From Bacteroidales bacterium (GTDB lineage Bacteria > Bacteroidota > Bacteroidia > Bacteroidales > JAADGE01), in assembly GCA_021648725.1 (NCBI GenBank), contig JAKISF010000032.1:1-35692 (forward strand): a stretch of DNA of 35,692 nt, read 5' to 3'. Position 1 is the first letter of the stretch; each line of letters starts with the position of its first letter. This document shows positions 26,278 through 35,455 of the stretch, piece after piece. The notes beneath the pieces are model-generated. The model was not told the origin of the DNA and searched no databases. It worked only from the letters and a program-made list of their open reading frames with translations. The translations under genes and the position numbers were made by a program.

Positions 26278-28572
26278 CTAAAAATCAATATTTATTTTTA
26301 CCGTAATATTTCTTCTGTTTTGCGGAAGTTTTGAAGCATAATATATTCCGTTTGCACTTCTTACACCGGGATGAAAATATTCTGTATCTAAAATATTATT
26401 AACTAAAATTTCAGCCGAAATACCTTTATAAATATTATAAGAAATTGCATTATTCAAAACAAAATAAGCATCAATTTTATTTAAAGGGTTGTTTGATACT
26501 GTTGTTTCCTTTCCGGTAGGTTTTTTACCCGACCAATTTGCTCGCAAATTAATATTCAATTTATCAAAAAATAATGCATTTATTCCGAAATTCAAATGAT
26601 GGCTTGAAATATCTCCTATTCTTGTTTTTTTTCCGGTAATATTATATGGCTTCGTAAAAGTGTAATTAATGTATGTCGAATAATTTGAATAGTTAAAATA
26701 CAAATTACTCTGTAAACCTTTAATGTTTACATTCCCTATAGCTTGATGTTGGGTAGTCGTTACCAAATTTCCGCCGTCATCAACAAAGCTTACGTCAACA
26801 GTTCCTATTGCACCCGTATAATAAGAGTTGTAAGCAACAAAATCAATAAAAAAATAATTATTTGCTTTCCAACTGAAACTATATTCTGAATTTTTTACTT
26901 TTTCGGGCTTCAAATTAGGATTATCTAATAATCTTCCCGGTGTTGTGCTGTATTTTGTCCAATAACCGGCATCCATAAATGCCTCTGAATAAATAGCTTT
27001 AAATACAAAATTTAAAGGAGACCAAACAATTGCTGCTTTAGGGTTAAAAACGGTTCCGTATCCTCCGGTTAATCTTATTTTGTTATTATCAACCCTGCCT
27101 CCCAATATAAAATTAAAGTTTTTAAACGGTGAATACCCTGCTTGCATAAAAAAGCCGAAATCTCTGCTGAAATAATGATTTCCGCCTTTTGAATTATCTA
27201 AATAAGCTGTTTCTTCAGGATTTTCAGTTTCTCCGAATAAATAAGCTCCTTGAATATGACTTACTCTGAACTCAATTCCGGTTATCAAATTAAAGTTATC
27301 ATGCGGTGTGTATTCTAATCTTAATTCAGATCTTAATTGTTGCGAGTAAGTTTGCCACCATGTTCTTGTCCAATTCGGAACCTGAATTGAATCAACAGGC
27401 AATAAAAATATATTTCCGTCGGTAGTATCAGCTATATCAACAAGCTTATATTCTTTATTAAAATACCCTTTGTAATATAATTCTTCACATTCACCTGTTA
27501 GTTGATGAACTTTGAAATTTGAAAAATTGGTCAAGGATAATTTATCTGAAAACTTTTTCTCATATTTTGTGTAAAAAAAAGTGTTTTTAGGAATCCAGCT
27601 GGCTCCGTTTGAAGGACCTAATTCGAAATTATCTCTGTACCAAGCTCCATATCCCTCATCACGCTTAAAACTCTGAAAACCGAGTGTAAAATCATAAATT
27701 TTTAACTTTCCGTAAAAAAGATAATCCTTTGTTTGATTACTGTACTCAGGCTTTATCCCGTTCAAAACAGAAGAATTATAATACATTGCATTATCTAAAT
27801 CCATTGCCTTTTGTGCAACAGTATCATTTGTTATTCCTAAAATCTCTTTATAATAATTTATATCATAAGCTCCTAAATCATAATCCCAGTCAGGGTAATT
27901 TGATAAATCTTGTTCGTCTGAATTAAAAATTCTTCCTGTTAAAATTAAAGAAACATCTTTTGTTCCCACAGCTATGCTCAAATCAGCAAATCGAGTATTC
28001 CAAGTTCCGTATCCGAATTGAGATTTCAGTCCTATTTTTCTGTCTTTTGAAATAATTTGCTCTGCTGTTTTTGTAACAATATTAATTACTCCCAAAAATG
28101 CATTAGCTCCGTATATAGTTGCGGCAGGTCCGTATACTATTTCAACTCTTTCAATATTACTTAAAGGATATTGTCTTGAAAGCCAAACACTGTTACTCCA
28201 AAGATCGTTTTCCTCAACTCCGTCAATCATTAATACAGTTTTTTCAGTATTCTTTGTACGATACCCTCTTTGATAAATTTGAGAATAATGAGTTCCGTTC
28301 CCGCGAGAAATATCAAAACCCGGTAAATCATGAAATAATTGTTCCAAATCAACATATCCTCTGCGTTTAATCTCTTCTTTTGTAATAACAATAACTGTTT
28401 GCGGAGTTTCTAACAGTTTTTCAGGCTTTTTTGAAACCGATGAAATTTTCAACTCTAACAATTCTTCAAGAGACATAGAAAACAAATTATTCTTAATTGT
28501 ATCATTTTGTGAATACAGTTTTCCTAAGCTGATAATAAAAACAAGAATCAAATATATTATTCTCATAATCAA
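26278..28572 (-). CDS. TonB-dependent outer-membrane receptor
   Basis: A 764-residue beta-barrel receptor. A signal peptide (about 1-21, ending KLYSQ) is followed by a short segment LFSMSLEELLELKISSVSKKPEKL. The plug domain comes next (about 50-170; VIVITKEEIKRRGYVDLEQLF, VLMIDGVEE, VYGPAATIYGANAFLGVINIVTK in parts). The 22-strand barrel ends in the expected aromatic residue (VKINIDF). There is no carboxypeptidase-like N-terminal domain and no SusD partner, so it is not a classical SusC. The SLEELL...SVSKK start resembles receptors found beside YfiR-domain proteins, and one lies divergently 120 bases away. The ligand could be a vitamin, siderophore or other small compound. Confidence 0.9.
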   Translation of the reverse strand: MIMRIIYLILVFIISLGKLYSQNDTIKNNLFSMSLEELLELKISSVSKKPEKLLETPQTVIVITKEEIKRRGYVDLEQLFHDLPGFDISRGNGTHYSQIYQRGYRTKNTEKTVLMIDGVEENDLWSNSVWLSRQYPLSNIERVEIVYGPAATIYGANAFLGVINIVTKTAEQIISKDRKIGLKSQFGYGTWNTRFADLSIAVGTKDVSLILTGRIFNSDEQDLSNYPDWDYDLGAYDINYYKEILGITNDTVAQKAMDLDNAMYYNSSVLNGIKPEYSNQTKDYLFYGKLKIYDFTLGFQSFKRDEGYGAWYRDNFELGPSNGASWIPKNTFFYTKYEKKFSDKLSLTNFSNFKVHQLTGECEELYYKGYFNKEYKLVDIADTTDGNIFLLPVDSIQVPNWTRTWWQTYSQQLRSELRLEYTPHDNFNLITGIEFRVSHIQGAYLFGETENPEETAYLDNSKGGNHYFSRDFGFFMQAGYSPFKNFNFILGGRVDNNKIRLTGGYGTVFNPKAAIVWSPLNFVFKAIYSEAFMDAGYWTKYSTTPGRLLDNPNLKPEKVKNSEYSFSWKANNYFFIDFVAYNSYYTGAIGTVDVSFVDDGGNLVTTTQHQAIGNVNIKGLQSNLYFNYSNYSTYINYTFTKPYNITGKKTRIGDISSHHLNFGINALFFDKLNINLRANWSGKKPTGKETTVSNNPLNKIDAYFVLNNAISYNIYKGISAEILVNNILDTEYFHPGVRSANGIYYASKLPQNRRNITVKINIDF

Positions 28573-28692
28573 AGAAGTTTTACATTTAAGATTGTAGTTT
28601 AAAAAATAATTTGTAACTTCGAAATATTAAAAAACTTGTATTTAAGCATTGAATGTACTAAGATAATAACTATTTTCTTAATATTATAGATT

Positions 28693-30618
28693 TTGACTAA
28701 ATTTCTTCGAACATATATATTTTCAACAATACTGTTAATATCTGCCAACAATTTTTCTTATGCACAGGTTTACTCTGATTCTGAAATTAAGTCAGGGTTT
28801 ATATATCAATTCGGATTAAATATAAGGTGGGAAAACGAAAATAATATAAAAAAATTTAAAATTGCCGTTTACGGAAATGATAACTCAATTTTACCTTATT
28901 TGGAACAATTATCACAAACTAAAACCTTAAAAAATAAACCGATAGAGATTCTGCAAATTAATAACATCAGAGCACTTCTTAAATATAAGCCTCATATTAT
29001 TTATGTTAATGAATCAAAAAATTATGAGTTAAATTCAATTCTTAATCGCATTAAAGGAAAAAATATACTTGTAATAAGTAACAATCTACGTCTGCAGAGG
29101 CTTATAATGATAAATTTTGTTTATTCGCAAGATAAAACAATATATTTTGAAATTAATAAAAAAAATATATCTGAACAAAACTTAGAAATTTTACCGAAAC
29201 TTCTTTTGCTCGGCGGTTCAGAAATTGACATTAAAGAACTTTACAAAGAACAAGAAGTTAAATTAAAAGAAGAAAAAGAAAAAGTTGAAATCTTAAAAAA
29301 AGAATTAGAAAGACAAAAAAAATTAATTCATGAGCTTAATAACGAAATTGAAATAAAATTAATTGAGCTCAAAAATCAAAAGAATGAAATATTAGTTCAA
29401 TATGAAAAAATTAAAAATCAAAAAGAAACATTATCAAAAGTAGAAAATGATATTAATAAACAAAAATTGTTATTGTTGTCAAAAACAAATGAACTAATAC
29501 GTAAACAGATAAAAATTAACAAGATAGAAGCGGCTATTAAAGAGCAAAATCAAAAAGTAAAAGAAGGAAAAGAAATATTAGAAAACTTAACAACAGAAAT
29601 AGTTAATAAGCAAAAAGAAATTAATAACCAAGAAGAAGAATTAAACATTAAGTCAATAAAAATTGACAAGCAGCAAAACCTATTAATACTTGCCGGAATA
29701 ATTGTATTTATCATACTTGTTTTATCAATATTATTATTAAAAAGCAGAAAATCAAAGCAAATAATTAACAGAAAATTAATATACAAAAATATTGAGGTAG
29801 TTAATAAAAACAAACAGATTCAAAAGCAAGCCGATGAACTCAGAAAACACAGAAACCAACTTGAACTGCTTGTAGAAGAAAGAACTTTAGATCTCCAAAA
29901 AGCCAAAGAAAAAGCAGAAGAGTCAGACAGATTAAAATCAGCATTTTTAGCAAATATGTCTCATGAAATCCGAACACCTATGAATGCAATAATCGGATTC
30001 TCAAATTTGCTTAACAGAAAGAAATTTAATAAAAAAAAGAGAGCTGAATTAGTTTCTTACATTATTAAAAGCAGCGATACTCTTTTACATCTTATAAATG
30101 ATATTATTGATATATCAAAAATAGAAGCCGGGCAAATGACAATTAATAAAGATGACTTTTTTATTGATGAAATATTTGAGGATTTAACTGTATTCTATAA
30201 AGAAAAAATTACTCTTTTAAAAGATATCGAATTCAAAATAATTAAGAATAATAAAATAAATTCTAAAATATATACAGATAAACACAGACTTCAACAAGTT
30301 TTAATAAATCTTATCAATAATGCCTTAAAATTTACAGAGAAAGGATTTGTTGAAATTGGATATAAGTATTCTTCCGATAAAAATAATATTGTTTTCTATG
30401 TAAAAGATTCCGGAATCGGCATAATAGAACAACATCAGAATAAAATATTTAACAGGTTTACAAAACTTGAAAAAGAAAGTGAAAAATTATATCGAGGTGC
30501 CGGACTTGGATTATCAATCAGTAAAAATATTGTTAAATTATTGGGCGGAGAAATATGGCTTAAGTCAGAATCAAATAAAGGCTCAACATTTTATTTCAGT
30601 ATTCCTTTAAATTCCTGA
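28693..30618 (+). CDS. YfiR-domain sensor histidine kinase
   Basis: A 641-residue membrane kinase. A signal peptide (1-24, ending FSYA) precedes a periplasmic YfiR/DUF4154 domain (about 25-175; [34 protein letters not shown]). A long Lys/Glu-rich coiled coil (about 180-328) leads to one membrane helix (about 329-350). The kinase core follows, with His424 ([16 protein letters not shown]), Asn543 (LINNALKFT), Asp572 (KDSGIGI) and GAGLGLS (602-608). No receiver domain is fused. The start is TTG, since a stop lies two codons upstream and no ATG precedes the signal peptide. The divergent TonB receptor is the likely sensory partner; no regulator gene is next to it. Confidence 0.88.
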   Translation: MTKFLRTYIFSTILLISANNFSYAQVYSDSEIKSGFIYQFGLNIRWENENNIKKFKIAVYGNDNSILPYLEQLSQTKTLKNKPIEILQINNIRALLKYKPHIIYVNESKNYELNSILNRIKGKNILVISNNLRLQRLIMINFVYSQDKTIYFEINKKNISEQNLEILPKLLLLGGSEIDIKELYKEQEVKLKEEKEKVEILKKELERQKKLIHELNNEIEIKLIELKNQKNEILVQYEKIKNQKETLSKVENDINKQKLLLLSKTNELIRKQIKINKIEAAIKEQNQKVKEGKEILENLTTEIVNKQKEINNQEEELNIKSIKIDKQQNLLILAGIIVFIILVLSILLLKSRKSKQIINRKLIYKNIEVVNKNKQIQKQADELRKHRNQLELLVEERTLDLQKAKEKAEESDRLKSAFLANMSHEIRTPMNAIIGFSNLLNRKKFNKKKRAELVSYIIKSSDTLLHLINDIIDISKIEAGQMTINKDDFFIDEIFEDLTVFYKEKITLLKDIEFKIIKNNKINSKIYTDKHRLQQVLINLINNALKFTEKGFVEIGYKYSSDKNNIVFYVKDSGIGIIEQHQNKIFNRFTKLEKESEKLYRGAGLGLSISKNIVKLLGGEIWLKSESNKGSTFYFSIPLNS

Positions 30619-30717
30619 AAATTTCAGCAAAATTAGAATACAGCAACCATCCCAACATTGTAAATTTTTAACTAATTTAAATTGTTAAAAAAAAGTTAGT
30701 AAACTTATCAAGTCCGG

Positions 30718-30748
30718 TTGCACTTTACAAACTTAAGTCATACTTTTG
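30718..30748 (+). promoter_or_regulatory. Bacteroidota-type promoter of purM
   Basis: TTG (30718-30720) and TACTTTTG (30741-30748) are separated by 20 bases, one of the clearest matches to the phylum's promoter in the window. Transcription would begin near 30755, giving a leader of about 26 bases. No purine riboswitch or operator was recognised. Confidence 0.75.
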
Positions 30749-30780
30749 CACTTTCTTTATTCATAGTTTTAAAATAACTT

Positions 30781-31854
30781 ATGCAAAAAAAGAGCGGGCT
30801 TGATATTGAGCTCGGAAACAAAGCCTCAAAAATCGCCTACGAATATGCGATTGAGACTTTCCAAAACAGAAACGGAAAGAGAGGAGCCGTCGCCTCTAAA
30901 TCAAAAGGCGGATTTTCAAACCTTTTAATTTTCGGAAAAGAACGTATCGGCATCGGGTCCGACGGCATAGGCACAAAAGCCGAACTTGCCGAACGCACCG
31001 GCATTTATGATACTCTCGGTTACGACCTCGTAGCAATGGTTGCCGACGACCTCGCCGCAATGGGCTTTGAACCGACAAATCTTTCTAATGTTATAGATGT
31101 TGATTATATAGACGCTGAAATTATTGACGAATTAATGAAAGGTTTGCGAGATGCCTGTAACTTTGCCGGAATAACGATTACCGGCGGAGAAATTGCCGAA
31201 CTCGGCAACAGAATCGGCGGTTACGGAGAAAAAATGCACTTCAATTGGAGTTCTACGGCGATAGGTATTTTGCCCGAGAATTTAGAAGAAGCAATAGACG
31301 GCAGCAACATAAAACCCGGACAAAAAATATTTGCTTTAAAAAGCAGAGGGTTCAGAAGTAACGGTTTTTCTTCAATACGCAGAATTTTATCCGAAAATTT
31401 CGGAAACGAATGGCATAATGAAGCCTATGATGATAAAAATACTTGGGGAGAAAAAATGCTGACACCTTCATTAATTTATTCACCTTTAATTAATGAGATT
31501 ATTAAATCCGGAACAGAATTAACAGGAGTTGTGCATATAACAGGCGGCGGAGTTTTTGATAATTTACGAAGAGCATTAAAATTAAACAATGTAGGTGCAA
31601 AATTGAATAACTTATTCGAGCCTTTGCCTGAAATGATTGAAATTCAGCAAATCGGAAAAGTAAGCAATGAAGATGCCTGCTTGTGGTGGAATATGGGCAA
31701 CGGAATGCTGTTAGCGGCAGACGAAAAAGAAGCCGATAATATTTTACAAAAAGCAAAACAAATGAATTACGAATGTCGAATTGCCGGCACAGTTACCGCC
31801 GGCAGCAATATACAAGTCGAATTTCCGACTTGTAAAATGAGAAAAGAATATTAA
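30781..31854 (+). CDS. purM: Phosphoribosylformylglycinamidine cyclo-ligase (AIR synthase)
   Basis: Catalyses ATP-dependent ring closure of formylglycinamidine ribonucleotide to AIR, step five of purine synthesis. It has 357 residues, typical of PurM. Motifs in order are SGLDIELGNKA at the start, GSDGIGTKAELA (nucleotide and metal binding, about 59-70), LGYDLVAMVADDLAAMGFEP (about 79-98), ITGGEIAEL (about 133-141) and VHITGGGVFDNLRRAL (about 252-267). It is somewhat divergent from E. coli PurM, lacking the usual PGxY..DYDxAG stretch after GGE. Its first third is much richer in G+C than its neighbours, with many GCC and CTC codons. It has its own promoter and a terminator overlapping the stop codon, so purL behind it is not simply co-transcribed. 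Confidence 0.87.
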   Translation: MQKKSGLDIELGNKASKIAYEYAIETFQNRNGKRGAVASKSKGGFSNLLIFGKERIGIGSDGIGTKAELAERTGIYDTLGYDLVAMVADDLAAMGFEPTNLSNVIDVDYIDAEIIDELMKGLRDACNFAGITITGGEIAELGNRIGGYGEKMHFNWSSTAIGILPENLEEAIDGSNIKPGQKIFALKSRGFRSNGFSSIRRILSENFGNEWHNEAYDDKNTWGEKMLTPSLIYSPLINEIIKSGTELTGVVHITGGGVFDNLRRALKLNNVGAKLNNLFEPLPEMIEIQQIGKVSNEDACLWWNMGNGMLLAADEKEADNILQKAKQMNYECRIAGTVTAGSNIQVEFPTCKMRKEY

Positions 31855-31884
31855 AAAGTTTGTCCCACACGGCAGACTTTTTTT
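31853..31884 (+). terminator. Rho-independent terminator of purM
   Basis: Arms AAAAAGTTTG (31853-31862) and CAGACTTTTT (31873-31882) pair over 10 bp with one U-G, closing a ten-base loop, and a T run follows. The hairpin begins inside the purM stop codon. Confidence 0.75.
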
Positions 31885-31907
31885 ATGAAATAATTATTAA
31901 AAAAAGA

Positions 31908-31956
31908 ACCATTAAGGCATTAAGAAAAACTTAACTATCCTTAACTTCTTAATGGT
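31908..31956. repeat. Palindromic repeat copy A (before purL)
   Basis: A 49-base element that opens with ACCATTAAG and closes with its exact complement CTTAATGGT. Inside it has GC-ATTAAG on the left and two CTTAAC units on the right. It lacks the third left-hand ATTAAG seen in copy C. The closing arm supplies an in-frame ATG at 31952 ahead of purL. No direct target repeats are evident at its ends. Confidence 0.85.
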
Positions 31957-31969
31957 AAAAAATAAAACA

Positions 31970-34963
31970 ATGAACAGCATTCAAACACACATAAAACCGG
32001 AATACAAAGACACAAAAGGCATCAGCATACAAAATAAATGTAAAAAACAACTTCAAATTGAAACCGGAGAAATAAAAACCTCAAAATTATACACCGTCGA
32101 TTACGAAATTACCGATGATAATCTTATAAAATTTGCCGAAAATTGTCTGAAAAATAAAATTGCCGATGAAGTTCTTATTAATAAGGTGTATGATAACGAA
32201 AAATATAACAGTTTAATCGCTGTTGCACAACTTCCCGGTGTAACCGACGATATAGGAGTTTCGGCACAAACGGCACTGGCGGATTTTCTGAACCGCAAAA
32301 TTGACATAAATGTTCAGCATATTTTCACGCAAGATATTTTTTATATTGAAAATAAACTTTCCGAAAATGAATTGATGCTTATTGCAAAATCATTTCTCGG
32401 GAACCCGCTTATAAATCATATTCAGGTATTTACAAAAGAAAATAACAGCTTTAATTTTACACCTTATGTTCCCAAAGTTGAAATGCAAATTGACGAAACA
32501 GTTGAAGAAATTGATTTGGATATTTCAGATGAAGAACTTATAGAACTCTCGGAAGATAAAATTTTGGCTTTAAGTCTTGAAGAAATGAAAACAATTCGCA
32601 ATTATTTTAAAGACGAAGAAGTTATTGCCGAAAGAAAAAAAACAGGTCTTTCCGAAAAAATGACAGATATTGAACTCGAAGTTTTTGCACAAACCTGGTC
32701 GGAACATTGTAAACATAAAGAATTTAATGCCGAAATTACTTATGAAGATAAAACAACCGGCGAAAAGAAGATAATAAATTCACTTTTCAAAACTTACATA
32801 AAAGGTTCAACAGATATTATTCAAGAACACTTGAAAAGTAATGATAATCACTGGCTTATAAAAGTTTTTGACGATAATGCAGGAACTGTTCGTGCCACAA
32901 AAGACAAACTTTTTGTTTGGAAAGTCGAAACACATAACTCTCCCTCGGCACTCGACCCTTACGGCGGTGCAATTACTGGTATCCTCGGTGTAAACCGCGA
33001 TATTATGGGAACAGGCATAGGCGGTGCCGAACTTTTATTCAATACAAATGTTCTTTGCTTCGGACCTCCGAATTACGATAAAAAATTATTAAAAGGACAA
33101 CTTCATCCTCGCAGAATTATGGAAGGCGTGGTTGACGGTATTGAAGACGGCGGCAATAAATCCGGAATTCCCACTGTAAACGGCTCCGTTGTTTTTGATG
33201 ATCGATTTGCAGGCAAACCTTTGGTCTTTTGCGGAACAGGCGGAATAATGCCCGATAATTATCTCGGCAGAAATTCTTGGGAAAAGCCTATTGATGTAGA
33301 TGACCGAATTATTATGGCAGGAGGCAGAGTAGGTAAAGACGGTATTCACGGAGCAACTTTTTCGTCAACTGAGATAAATGAGAAGTCGCCGCAATCCGCC
33401 GTGCAAATAGGCAGTCCTATTACGCAAAAAAAACTGTCTGATTTTATGATAGTTGCAGCCCGAAAAGGTCTCATAAAAAGCAGCACCGATAACGGAGCAG
33501 GCGGTTTGTCGTCATCGGTAGGCGAACTTGCAGAGATTACAAACGGAGCAGTTGTAAATCTTGAAAAAGTACCTTTAAAATATTCCGGTTTAAAATCTTG
33601 GGAAATTTTTGTTTCCGAGTCACAGGAGCGAATGACAATTGTTGTCGAACCGGATAAAAAAGACGAATTTTTCAAACTTGCCGAAAATATGGAAGTTGAA
33701 GTTACCGATATAGGATACTTCACAAATTCAGGTTTTCTTGATATTCGTTTTAACGGAAAAATTATTCATTACATAGATTTGAATTTTTTACACAACGGTG
33801 TTCCGCAAAAGAAAATGGTTGCAGAATGGCAAGCCCCTAAACTGCAAGAGCCTGAAAATATTAAAATTGAAGATTACGAAAATGTACTTTTAAGACTTCT
33901 GTCAAGTTTAAATATAAGTTCTCGCGAAAATATTATTCGCAAATACGACCACGAAGTTAAAGGAAAATCAATTATAAAACCCTTAATGGGCGAAAAAGGA
34001 ACAAGCCCGCAAGATGCAGGCGTTATGCGTTTGGAACACGACAGTTTTGAAGGCATAGCCGTTTCAAACGGAATTATGCCGAAATTCGGCGATATTGATG
34101 CTTACGAAATGTCGGCGGGTTCTTTCGATGAAGCTGTTCGTCAGATAATTGCCGTAGGCGGAACTTTGCCTAATACCAAGAAAAACGATGATGTTTTTTG
34201 GACGGTAAATGATAATTTCAGCGTTCCGGATAGTTTATATCATCCCGAAAAAAATCCTGACGGAAAAGAGAAGTTAGCTAAACTTGTTCAAATGTGTGAA
34301 GCTCTTTACAATATGTCAACTTTCTATGATATTCCGATGACTTCCGGTAAAGACAGTATGAAAAACGATTTTAAAGCCGAAGGCGTAAAAATTTCAGTGC
34401 CTCCTACAATAGTTTATTCTATGGTTTCCAAGATTAAAGATGTAAGAAAAACTGTAACTTCCGATTTTAAAGCCGAAGGCGATTTAATTTATCAAGTAGG
34501 AAAAACTTACAATGAACTCGGAGCATCGGAATTCTACAAACTTTACGGAGAACTCGGAGCAAATGTTCCGAAAGTAAGAAAAGAAGAGGCGAAAGACACA
34601 TATTTAAAAATGATGCAGGCAAATGAACAAGATTTAATTTCATCAGCACACGATATTTCGGATGGCGGAATGCTTACAGCTTTGGCGGAATGTCTTATCG
34701 GAACCGATTTCGGAGCAAAAATCACAATAGATAATTTAGGCGAGTTAGGTGCAAATGCAAAACTTTTTGCTGAAAGTCATTCCAGATTTATAGTAAGCAT
34801 AAAACCCGAAAACAAAGAACAATTTGAAAATATTTTTAAAGAAAAAGCACATTATCTCGGAAAAGTTGCAAATAAAAAAGTTATGGAAGTATTTGACAAT
34901 AAAACAATTATAATAGAAAGTGATTTGGCAGAAATGGAAAATGCTTGGAATGTTGAATTATGA
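31970..34963 (+). CDS. purL: Phosphoribosylformylglycinamidine synthase, synthase part without glutaminase domain
   Basis: ATP-dependent amidation of FGAR to FGAM, step four of purine synthesis. The chain of about 997 residues is between small PurL (about 740) and the full E. coli type (about 1295). The first 170 residues look like PurS-type alpha-beta units (YTVDYEITDDNLIKFAEN). The linker with WSEHCKHKEF (about 243) and two AIR-synthase-type halves follow: ETHNSPSALDPYGGAITG (about 319-336), DNGAGGLSSSVGELAE, SGKDSMKND and ISDGGMLTALAECLIG. It stops after the second half; no class I amidotransferase domain (with its GVCNG-type cysteine) is present. Ammonia must come from a separate PurQ, not seen in the window. 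The start is set at 31970, because the earlier in-frame ATG (31952) lies in repeat copy A. Confidence 0.87.
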   Translation: MNSIQTHIKPEYKDTKGISIQNKCKKQLQIETGEIKTSKLYTVDYEITDDNLIKFAENCLKNKIADEVLINKVYDNEKYNSLIAVAQLPGVTDDIGVSAQTALADFLNRKIDINVQHIFTQDIFYIENKLSENELMLIAKSFLGNPLINHIQVFTKENNSFNFTPYVPKVEMQIDETVEEIDLDISDEELIELSEDKILALSLEEMKTIRNYFKDEEVIAERKKTGLSEKMTDIELEVFAQTWSEHCKHKEFNAEITYEDKTTGEKKIINSLFKTYIKGSTDIIQEHLKSNDNHWLIKVFDDNAGTVRATKDKLFVWKVETHNSPSALDPYGGAITGILGVNRDIMGTGIGGAELLFNTNVLCFGPPNYDKKLLKGQLHPRRIMEGVVDGIEDGGNKSGIPTVNGSVVFDDRFAGKPLVFCGTGGIMPDNYLGRNSWEKPIDVDDRIIMAGGRVGKDGIHGATFSSTEINEKSPQSAVQIGSPITQKKLSDFMIVAARKGLIKSSTDNGAGGLSSSVGELAEITNGAVVNLEKVPLKYSGLKSWEIFVSESQERMTIVVEPDKKDEFFKLAENMEVEVTDIGYFTNSGFLDIRFNGKIIHYIDLNFLHNGVPQKKMVAEWQAPKLQEPENIKIEDYENVLLRLLSSLNISSRENIIRKYDHEVKGKSIIKPLMGEKGTSPQDAGVMRLEHDSFEGIAVSNGIMPKFGDIDAYEMSAGSFDEAVRQIIAVGGTLPNTKKNDDVFWTVNDNFSVPDSLYHPEKNPDGKEKLAKLVQMCEALYNMSTFYDIPMTSGKDSMKNDFKAEGVKISVPPTIVYSMVSKIKDVRKTVTSDFKAEGDLIYQVGKTYNELGASEFYKLYGELGANVPKVRKEEAKDTYLKMMQANEQDLISSAHDISDGGMLTALAECLIGTDFGAKITIDNLGELGANAKLFAESHSRFIVSIKPENKEQFENIFKEKAHYLGKVANKKVMEVFDNKTIIIESDLAEMENAWNVEL

Positions 34964-34971
34964 ATTTATAA

Positions 34972-35029
34972 ACCATTAAGGCATTAAGTAATATTAAAAA
35001 AACTTAACTAATCTTAACTTCTTACCGGT
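34972..35029. repeat. Palindromic repeat copy B (before the GxxExxY gene)
   Basis: A 58-base element beginning nine bases after the purL stop. The left side reads ACCATTAAG-GC-ATTAAG-TAAT-ATTAA and the right side CTTAAC-TAAT-CTTAAC-TT-CTTACCGGT. Inner units and their spacing match copy C. The right outer arm differs (CTTACCGGT instead of CTTAATGGT), so the outermost stem is partly broken. The GxxExxY start follows 14 bases later. Confidence 0.85.
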
Positions 35030-35043
35030 TAAAAAATAAAAAA

Positions 35044-35448
35044 ATGACGAAAAAAGAAGTAACACAATTATCATACGATATTGTAGGCTGTGCAATTGAA
35101 GTCCATAAAGAATTAGGACCCGGACTTTTAGAAAGTGTATACGAAAAATGTTTACGCAGGGAACTTGAATTAAAAGGCTACAAAGTAAAACAACAAGTCA
35201 ATGTGCCGGTTGAATATAAAGGATTAAGTTTAGATGTTGATTTAAGATTAGATTTGCTCGTAAACAATACAATAATCGTAGAATTAAAAGCAATCGAAAA
35301 TATTCTGCCTGTTCACGAGGCACAACTTCTCACATATATGAAGTTATTAAAAAAACCGCAAGGGTTGTTAATTAATTTCTTTACGGATAATATTACAACG
35401 TCAATGAAACCTTTTGTAAATGAATATTTTAAAGAATTAGAAGATTGA
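35044..35448 (+). CDS. GxxExxY protein (PD-(D/E)XK nuclease-like)
   Basis: A 134-residue protein of the GxxExxY family. The naming motif is G27-L-L-E30-S-V-Y33 in LGPGLLESVYEKCL. A PD-(D/E)XK-type site is visible: Asp70 (LRLDLLVNN), Glu80-x-Lys82 (IIVELKAIE), and Gln94 in HEAQLLTYM. All presumed metal-binding residues are intact, so a nuclease activity on DNA or RNA is possible but has not been shown here. It is bracketed by repeat copies B (14 bases before) and C (seven bases after), and copy D with a broken IS end follows. It has no functional tie to purL. The gene with its flanking palindromes looks like an inserted unit. Confidence 0.88.
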   Translation: MTKKEVTQLSYDIVGCAIEVHKELGPGLLESVYEKCLRRELELKGYKVKQQVNVPVEYKGLSLDVDLRLDLLVNNTIIVELKAIENILPVHEAQLLTYMKLLKKPQGLLINFFTDNITTSMKPFVNEYFKELED

Positions 35449-35455
35449 ATAAATA

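Noticed and set aside
33346-33723. 125-codon open frame on the minus strand inside purL
   Set aside because: Lies antisense to the conserved synthase motifs of PurL and has no features of its own.
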